Assembly (NCBI GenBank): GCA_903813345.2
Contig: CAIIXF020000004.1
Coordinates: 22,509,985 to 22,573,984 of the forward strand
Direction of reading: 5' to 3'
Length of the DNA stretch: 64,000 bases
Origin: Owenia fusiformis
Lineage: Eukaryota > Annelida > Polychaeta > Sabellida > Oweniidae
Shown here: positions 47,401-56,400 of the stretch, in pieces
Layout: each line of letters starts with the position of its first letter
Position numbering within the stretch: position 1 is the stretch's first letter
Notes under the pieces: model-generated
Databases searched by the model: none
What the model saw: the letters and a program-made list of their open reading frames with translations, nothing else
Told to the model about the DNA's origin: nothing
Program-made: the position numbers and the translations under genes

Positions 47401-50400
47401 CTTCGGCTATCTTCGGTTGCGGTATGAGCCACTTCGGCCTCTTCAGCTTCTGTAAAAGGATCTTCGGCTATCTTCGGTTGCGGTATGAGCCATTTCGGCC
47501 TCTTCAGCTGTTGTACAAGGATCTTCGGCTATCTTCGGTTGCGGTATGAGCCACTTCGGCCTCTTCAGCTGTTGTACAAGGATCTTCGGCTATCTTCGGT
47601 TGCGGTATGAGCCACTTCGGCCTCTTCAGCTGTTGTACAAGGATCTTCGGCTATCTTCGGTTGCGGTATGAGCCACTTCGGCCTCTTCAGCTGTTGTACA
47701 AGGATCTTCGGCTATCTTCGGTTGCGGTATGAGCCACTTCGGCCTCTTCAGCTGTTGTACAAGGATCTTCGGCTATCTTCGGTTGCGGTATGAGCCACTT
47801 CGGCCTCTTCAGCTGTTGTACAAGGATCTTCGGCTATCTTCGGTTGCGGTATGAGCCACTTCGGCCTCTTCAGCTGTTGTACAAGGATCTTCGGCTATCT
47901 TCGGTTGCGGTATGAGCCACTTCGGCCTCTTCAGCTGTTGTACAAGGATCTTCGGCTATCTTCGGTTGCGGTATGAGCCACTTCGGCCTCTTCAGCTGTT
48001 GTACAAGGATCTTCGGCTATCTTCGGTTGCGGTATGAGCCACTTCGGCCTCTTCAGCTGTTGTACAAGGATCTTCGGCTATATTCGGTTGCGGTATGAGC
48101 CACTTCGGCCTCTTCAGCTGTTGTACAAGGATCTTCGGCTATCTTCGGTTGCGGTATGAGCCACTTCGGCCTCTTCAGCTGTTGTACAAGGATCTTCGGC
48201 TATCTTCGGTTGCGGTATGAGCCACTTCGGCCTCTTCAGCTGTTGTACAAGGATCTTCGGCTATCTTCGGTTGCGGTATGAGCCACTTCGGCCTCTTCAG
48301 CTTCTGTAAAAGGATCTTCGGCTATCTTCGGTTGCGGTATGAGCCACTTCGGCCTCTTCAGCTGTTGTACAAGGATCTTTGGCTATCTTCGGTTGCAGTA
48401 TGAGCCACTTCGGCCTCTTTAGCTGTTGTACAAGGATCTTCGGCTATCTTCGGTTGCGGTATGAGCCACTTCGGCCTCTTCAGCTTCTGTAAAAGGATCT
48501 TCGGCTATCTTCGGTTGCGGTATGAGCCACTTCGGCCTCTTCAGCTTCTGTAAAAGGATCTTCGGCTATCTTCGGTTGCGGTATGAGCCACTTCGGCCTC
48601 TTCAGCTTCTGTAAAAGGATCTTCGGCTATCTTCGGTTGCGGTATGAGCCACTTCGGCCTCTTCAGCTGTTGTACAAGGATCTTCGGCTATCTTCGGTTG
48701 CGGTATGAGCCACTTCGGCCTCTTCAGCTGTTGTACAAGGATCTTTGGCTATCTTCGGTTGCGGTATGAGCCACTTCGGCCTCTTTAGCTGTTGTACAAG
48801 GATCTTTGGCTATCTTCGGATGCGGTATGAGCCACTTCGGCCTCTTCAGCTGTTGTACAAGGATCTTCGGCTATCTTCGGTTGCGGTATGAGCCACTTCG
48901 GCCTCTTTAGCTGTTGTACAAGGATCTTTGGCTATCTTCGGTTGCGGTATGAGCCACTTCGGCCTCTTCAGCTGTTGTACAAGGATCTTTGGCTATCTTC
49001 GGTTGCGGTATGAGCCACTTCGGCCTCTTTAGCTGTTGTACAAGGATCTTTGGCTATCTTCGGATGCGGTATGAGCAACTTCGGCTTGCCTCGGTTGTGG
49101 TACAAGGATTTTCGGTCATCTCCGGTTGCAGTACAAACAACTTCGGCCATCTTCGGTCAAAATTAGGTCAACATTCAGGTTGGCTTTTGGAATGGATGAT
49201 TGATATTCTTTTATTTCAAAGTCCAATATGTAAATAATGTTTTTACTTTTCAGCCCTGTCACAAGAAGAAATCGACGGCCTATTTAAAGAAACGACCGCC
49301 CAAGACGACCCTGTCTTGATCCGCTATATTGCTCAATCTCGCATAGATCTTCCGTCCTATCAACCCTATGACTTAGATGGACCCTCACATCGAGATTTTT
49401 CCCGTGGACAAAGTGGACTCGCCGAGAAACTGTTGCCAGATGTTGTAAGTAAAAATGGGAGGGCGATAACAAGTATTATCTCAAGAAGCATCGAACACTC
49501 CCAAATATACGGTAAACCCATGCCGGATGACTTATTTATTAACATTTATTTGGGTTACCTTTTTTGGCTCACCCTGTATAATACTTTTCAGGGAAGGGTT
49601 TTCCGAACTTTGTTTCAGACTTTCATATGCAGGCCCGTAGCCAGGATTTGCCAAGGGGGGGGGGGGGGGGGGGTGTCAATTTTCAAAAATTTCCAGGGGG
49701 GTTCACATTTGACAATTTTGTCCCAAATATGGCAAAAATCACTTGAGAAGTGCTCAAAATGGTGAAAAACTGCGAACCCTGCGAACCCCCCCTGAATACG
49801 GGCTTGATATGCCAACTAAAAGTCGAAAACTGGATCTACATGTACCTGTCCAAGCAGATGCTAATCAAATGTTCTACTTTTCAGGAAAGGGGCTTCTTTG
49901 TCGAATGCGGTGCCTTGGATGGCGAAGGGAGGTCAAATTCTTTGTATTTTGAACGAGAACGGCATTGGGAGGGACTACTTATTGAAGCGGACCCACTCAA
50001 TTATAAGGATGTAGTTCGGCGGAAGCGAAAAGCATACGCCTCTAACTCATGTTTAAGCCCTTTCCCGTATCCGAGTAAGGTGAGCATTTTTCAGATTTTT
50101 TTTGTGACCAGTAAAACATTATGCAACCCTAGATTCTAAGAGAGAACTAGATCAATTAAACTATTATCTTCAAAATAGCACTTAACTTCAATATTCAATA
50201 TTCTTAACCATAAACAGCTTTTTTAATCTTGACCAGGTTAGAGTATTTCTTGTTACAACTTTATCATGCCCGTTGCCCAATAACCTAGTCCAGGTTCCAA
50301 GCCTAGATAAATTCCACTTCGGCACAGAATAAGCCGAGCCTCAGACTCTATGGGTTACACCCACCCTTTACGTTTGGAAAATTAGAAGTCTTATCGGATG

Positions 50401-53400
50401 ATGTGTGGCTTAGTCTTCGTTGCACCCTTCAATCATTTAGTCGGAAGGACTTTTGTTTAATCGCAAAACATTAACCAGCTAAATACTTGTTTCCAAAAGG
50501 GAATTTCGAATGCCAAACTTTTCGAGAATACTGTAATCTAGCGTATAATGTTTAGACTTCAAAAGGGACTTTCGATAGGAAACGTTTGGTGAGGACTGTG
50601 ATATAGCGTATGATGTATTGGCAATTTCAAGAGATTTATCCTTTAATTAATCAGATGTAAAATGTGTGTACAGATTTCTCTGACAGGTGCCCTTTATTGA
50701 AAAAAATTAGCATTCAATTTAAATTCATATAAATTGGTTTCAATTGTTTTAAAAATCTAAAAATGTATTTTCTTAATACAGTGATTTAGAAGCAACGTGT
50801 TTTGTCTTGATGTGCTTTATAAACCTGCCAATCATACAAAATGGTTTGGCGACCTTAAGTCCCATTTGGAAGCTGGTTGTGATTAAAAAAGTTTATCAGC
50901 CTTGTCATAAGTTTCCAACTGACAGAAGTTGAGAAACAAAATTAAAATTAAAATGGACTTTCTGAAGCCAAGCTTCACTGTTGCACAGCTTGACTCTAAC
51001 TGCAGCTAGTATCATTCAAGATGATGGCCAAAATTCTTTCGTATTTTGATAAACCAACGATTTCAGCTAAACTTAGTTGAATCTGGATTCTAAATGTTTC
51101 ACCATAGAAACTAATAAAGTAACAATTGTGAACAGCCAGGACAAAATGCTCAGACACCCGCATTAATACAGAATTTAAAAAACAGACACTTAAAATGACT
51201 CTAATCTGAAGTTGATGACACACTCAAAAATGATATTCACCATTGATGGCACTAACTCAGATGACCATGTATTCTTTCCATAGAGTTAGTGTTATTCCGA
51301 CGTCATGATCAAGTTCAGTTGGAGTCATTCTAATACCGTGGTCACATTTGCTGCGATTTTCAGCACCGGCGCCCGCCCGATAGTATTTTGTTCAAAATAG
51401 AATCCAATTTTGAACAAAATACTCAATCGGCCGGGCGCCGCAGTAAAATCGGAGCAAATGTGACCACGTCATTAGTGAGGCAGTTTTCTTTAAATTTCTC
51501 CAATATCGCGGGTGTTTGAACGTTTTCTTGTGGCTGTCATAGCTAAAATATCAGTCCCACCATTTTGAATGATACTGCATGCAGTTAGGTCCAGTTGTGG
51601 AACAGAGAAGACTGGTGATCCACTCGATTACGCTGGTTACCGAAACAGTTCGTTTCGGTAACAAAATGTCGGAACATCGAAGGTACGATTTTTCTTTTTT
51701 ACTTATTTCACACGTTGTAGGCAGAATTCCCACGACATTTTTATCACGAACGTTTATCAGTATCATATGTTAAAAAATGTACATATTTGCGAACACATAG
51801 TTCACAAGACAACCGAATCGTCGATTTAATTTCTCACTTAAGTTACATAAACGGTTTTTCGAAAAACAGTTAAGATCTGCACTTTTAACCCATACCGTTT
51901 ATGTCACTTAATTAGTGAGGCAGTTTTCTTTAAATTTCGACGATTCTGTTGTCTTCTGAGTTATTTTTTTCGCAAACATGTGCATTTTCTAAAACATATG
52001 ATACTGATGCACGTTTGTGAGAATAAAAGTCGTTGGGATTCTACCTACAACGTGTGAAATAAGGAAAAATCGTATCTTCGACGTTCCGACATTTTGTTAC
52101 CGTTTCGGTAACAAGCGTAATCGAGCGGATCGCCAGTGGAGAAGAGCTCTATCCCAACAGGGAAAGTCAAAATTTGACTTAATTTGATTAAAGTAAGCAG
52201 CATATATTAAGTTGGTGTATTAAATTAATTCGCTTGATAAAAGCAACATTATAGTAAAATTGATTTTTCAATTAGTATGTAAATCATAAATTTTCTAACA
52301 TCATTTCAGATTTTAATAACAAGCTGCACACAATGTCAATGTCATTGTATATAACTGTATCTAAATAAATGAAATAGTGCTCTTTATATCCATATTACAC
52401 AGTGAAATTACTAGCATTTAATTATAATGCAAAACATCAATGTAGGATACTATATTTTAGTAAATACATAATATGTTATTGACATCAATTCATTATAAAA
52501 GTGCTCAATAATACCTCAAATTAGTCATTTAATTAATTAAATATCAACTTTGCACACTGTTTTTATTCTAAAACAGAGACAGGGAAACTGCCTTTCTGCA
52601 TTTATGAACCAATACATATCAATTATAAGCGTAAGCTTGCATTTAGATACCATTCATATTTGTATTTTTTATCACAAATCTAAAATAATAGAATGAATAG
52701 ATAAAATTATGATATTTTAGCAAGAAAACTTTATCAGGATAACGATGTGCCACATTCGTGACGTCAACGAAAGCTTAAATTGAATTATTGAGTGAATATT
52801 CCTTCTCTAATATAATTTTGAAGATATATTTGGGTTTATATTCAATAGTGATTTGCGTAATAGTGATTTTTCTTTAGGCCGTTGTCCAGACTGAATTTAA
52901 AAATAAATGAAATTATGATATTTCGGCAAATTGATGCCAACCAACAATCACAGCTTACATTTTTTATTTTTTATTTTTCTTCCCGATGCGCACGCACACT
53001 TCTGAGTTTATATACTGCAACGTACTTGCATCGTTCAAAATCAAAAACCACGTCATGTCCAAATGCATCGGATATTAATATTTTCAACTGAACTAAAATG
53101 TCATGCACAAATGAAATTACAAATGTACACATGTGTGTTTAAAAGGCAATGTTATTATATTTGTCTGAAACTCATGCAAAGTCAATAAATTATTGCCAAC
53201 CTATTATTGCCATTTGTATTCATCATTTATTACCAGCTCTAATATGTTCAGATAGGATGTGTTCCAATGCAATAGGGGGGGGGGGGGGGTCCAAATCTAA
53301 ACGTCTCAAGCAAATGTTAAAACTGGCTACATTTGGATTGAGGTCGATTTAGAATCCGAACATGACTGTATTCACGCCTTCTATAAGCTGTGAACAAAGT

Positions 53401-56400
53401 CAACATTTCACCCGGGGTATATTCGCGAACAATACCCCGAGTAATGTGTGACGTCATAACGGTGGGCAGTAGTAATGGCGGACCATAATGAATATTCGAA
53501 ACATTTTGGGGAGTTTTCCTGTTCGAATCGTAATATAGACCTCAGAGCAGGTGTAATATCGTCGAATACACCTAGGCTAGGCACAAAAGCTTTCAAACAG
53601 AAAACGTTTGTGCCTACGTAGCCCTTCGGGGTATATTCGATTATATTACCCCTGCTCTTCAGTCTATATTTCTTAATTATCCCATATTCGCTCGCTTTGC
53701 TCTACCGTAAGTGAAGCAGTTTCAAAGATCTCAGTAATTTGTTACTGCAGTATTAGTACTCCATAAAATGTTATATTAACTCGCTATGAGCACTCAAACA
53801 TATATTTCAGAGAATGATTATTGAAACTGGATATTATACTTGACATATTTAAAGGCCCCGTGCGAAGTTCGTAATCAGAACCATAGTCTAATCATTTGAA
53901 TATTGTGTTTCCAAGATTGAAAAACTTTTTAAGAAATTTATTAAAAATGTGACTTGAAAAAACTTATTCATCGTATAATAAGAAAGACATGTTTAGATTT
54001 TAATATCATCAAGTAATCAAACATGAAACATTAATGCATGCAACAATGAACATTTGGCATCGTACTGTTACTTTCAGCTGAAGTACAAACAATCTAAAAA
54101 CACAGGCAAGGCGATGCATAGTGAAGAAGAAGTGAAAAAATATAGCAATAAAGACGTACTACAGGTATAAATGATAAAGGGCAATGTGATGCATAGTAGA
54201 GAAGAAGTGAAAAAGTATAGCAATCAATACGTACTACAGGTATAAATGATAAAGGGCAATACGATGCATGGTGAAGAACAGGTGAAAAAGTGTAGCAATA
54301 AAGACGTAGTACATACAGGTAAATGATAAGGGGCAATACGATGCATGGTGAAGAACAAGTGAAAAAGTATGGCAGTAAAGACGTTCTGCAAGTAAGTGAT
54401 AAAGGGCAATATTATGCATAATGAAGAAGTGAAAAAGTATAGCAATAAAGACGTTCTGCAAGTAAGTGATAAAGGGCAATATTATGCATAATGAAGAAGT
54501 GAAAAAGTATAGCAATCAATACGTACTACAGATATAAATGATAAAGGGCAATACGATGCATGGTGAAGAACAAGTGAAAAAGTATAGCAATAAAGACGTA
54601 GTACATACAGGTAAATGATAAGGGGCAATACGATGCATGGTGAAGAACAAGTGAAAAAGTAAAGCAATAAAGACGTAGTACAGGTAGTAAGTGGGGGAAA
54701 TGTGATGCATGGTGAAGAAGAAGTGAAAAAGTATATCAAAAGCCGTACTGCAGGTAAGTTATAAAAGGCAAGGCAATATATAAACAGATGTTGTAAGCAA
54801 TTGTGGTTATTTTGTTTTACATTTTATTGATTCGTGATATTATGAGGTTTTTAATTAATATTGTACACACGTTGTGAAAACTTCCTTTATATATCATATC
54901 ATTCTTATTAGTTATATGTAGGAACTGTCAACGGGGAGGATTGTATCCGAGGGTTCCAACTCGATATTTCAATCTCCAAGCAATTGCACTTCATGAAGTG
55001 CTGAATCTACTGCAAAGAACGTTCGAATGAACTGCGGGGGAAATGTACAATATTCTAGCAATATCGGCGACAGCAATGGCCAATAAATTCCTATTTAGCG
55101 ATCCAGAATATTTGAAATAATATTTTGATCATGACTCGTGATTCAAATTCTGAAGTGAAAAAATGGCGACTGTTTAATTTGAATTCTACAATGTGATAAT
55201 AGAGGTATATCTGCCTGGTATGGTCAATGTTTCCACGAAAGGGAAAGAACCATATTCTGTCAAAACGTCGAAATAAATGAGTACTTACTAATCTCCCGCC
55301 GAAAATATTCAGTATTCGTCGTAAGCTTCCGGTGTTACGACGTATAATAGAATGGGGTGTGTATATATGGCAGAGTATTACATACCTAGCGAAGCATTTG
55401 TATGGAAGTCAATGGGAAAGTTAGCGAGCTATATCCACCGATATTGCCCGATTACCCCGATATAGCCCGCTTACCTCGTTTTGATATTAGATTTCTTAAA
55501 ATAACCATGATAATATTATGACGTCACGTCATTGATACAAAGTAACCATGGGAACAAAGGCATGTAATACATCAGTTATGTCACTATGACGTGAAATATG
55601 CCTTCGTTCTTGCCCAAATATAGAGCCTCCCAAGGTCGGCCTATATTGGGAGAACTCAGGCATATTTCACGTCATAGTGACATAACCTCTAAATATTGCC
55701 CGATTACCCCGATATAGCCCGCTTACCTCGTTTTGATTTTAGATTTCTTTAATAACCATGATAATATCATGACGTCACGTCATTGATACAAAGTAACCAT
55801 GGGAACAAAGGCATGTAATACATCAGTTATGTCACTATGACGTGAAATATGCCTTCGTTCTTGCCCAAATATAGAGCCTCCCAAGGTCGGCCTATATTGG
55901 GAGAACTCAGGCATATTTCACGTCATAGTGACATAACCTCTAAATATTGAGTTGAAACCATTGGAGCCAATCCTCCTTAAGAAGACTAAACCGGCAGAAA
56001 TTATGCACATATTCACCTGTTTTCCAGATCATTTGTCCTACACTCTCCTCAAAAGGTTTGGCATCCTCGTACCCGAATTGGATAGCCCGTTAAACATGTT
56101 TATGTTAGATTTTTAAATTTTCAACATCTGCATTAGGTCCGATTGATTACAGTTTTCGGGAATTTTTCAAATCACCAAATATTTGACACTTGCACTATTT
56201 TTGTTGTGTTGCCAAACTTTTGGGAGGGAGTGTACGTTATTGATCTCTCTCTCTCTCTGTTTTTAAATCCTTCTTTGAGTACTATTTCAAATATTATGAG
56301 TTTCAAAACTATATCTGCCTGGAGTTTCAAAGTTTTTATCATTGTGTCAATAAAGATTTAGCCCGACCTTTTCGGAAAACTTAAAAATCCTTTGAAATTA

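Noticed and set aside
47100-49110. CRISPR-like regular repeat array
   Set aside because: The 61 bp units are contiguous with no unique spacers, in a eukaryotic intron; it is a minisatellite.
50237-50335. Possible alternative middle exon of the Star-like gene
   Set aside because: An acceptor-like CCAG opens a frame in phase 0, but there is no convincing donor and the peptide does not resemble the linker; exon 4 at 54078 fits better.
51006-51080. Second possible middle exon of the Star-like gene
   Set aside because: Weak pyrimidine tract and no acceptable donor before the stop.
54094-54739. Several minus-strand frames with repeated MLYFFTSS-like peptides
   Set aside because: They are the reverse reading of the exon-4-derived array.
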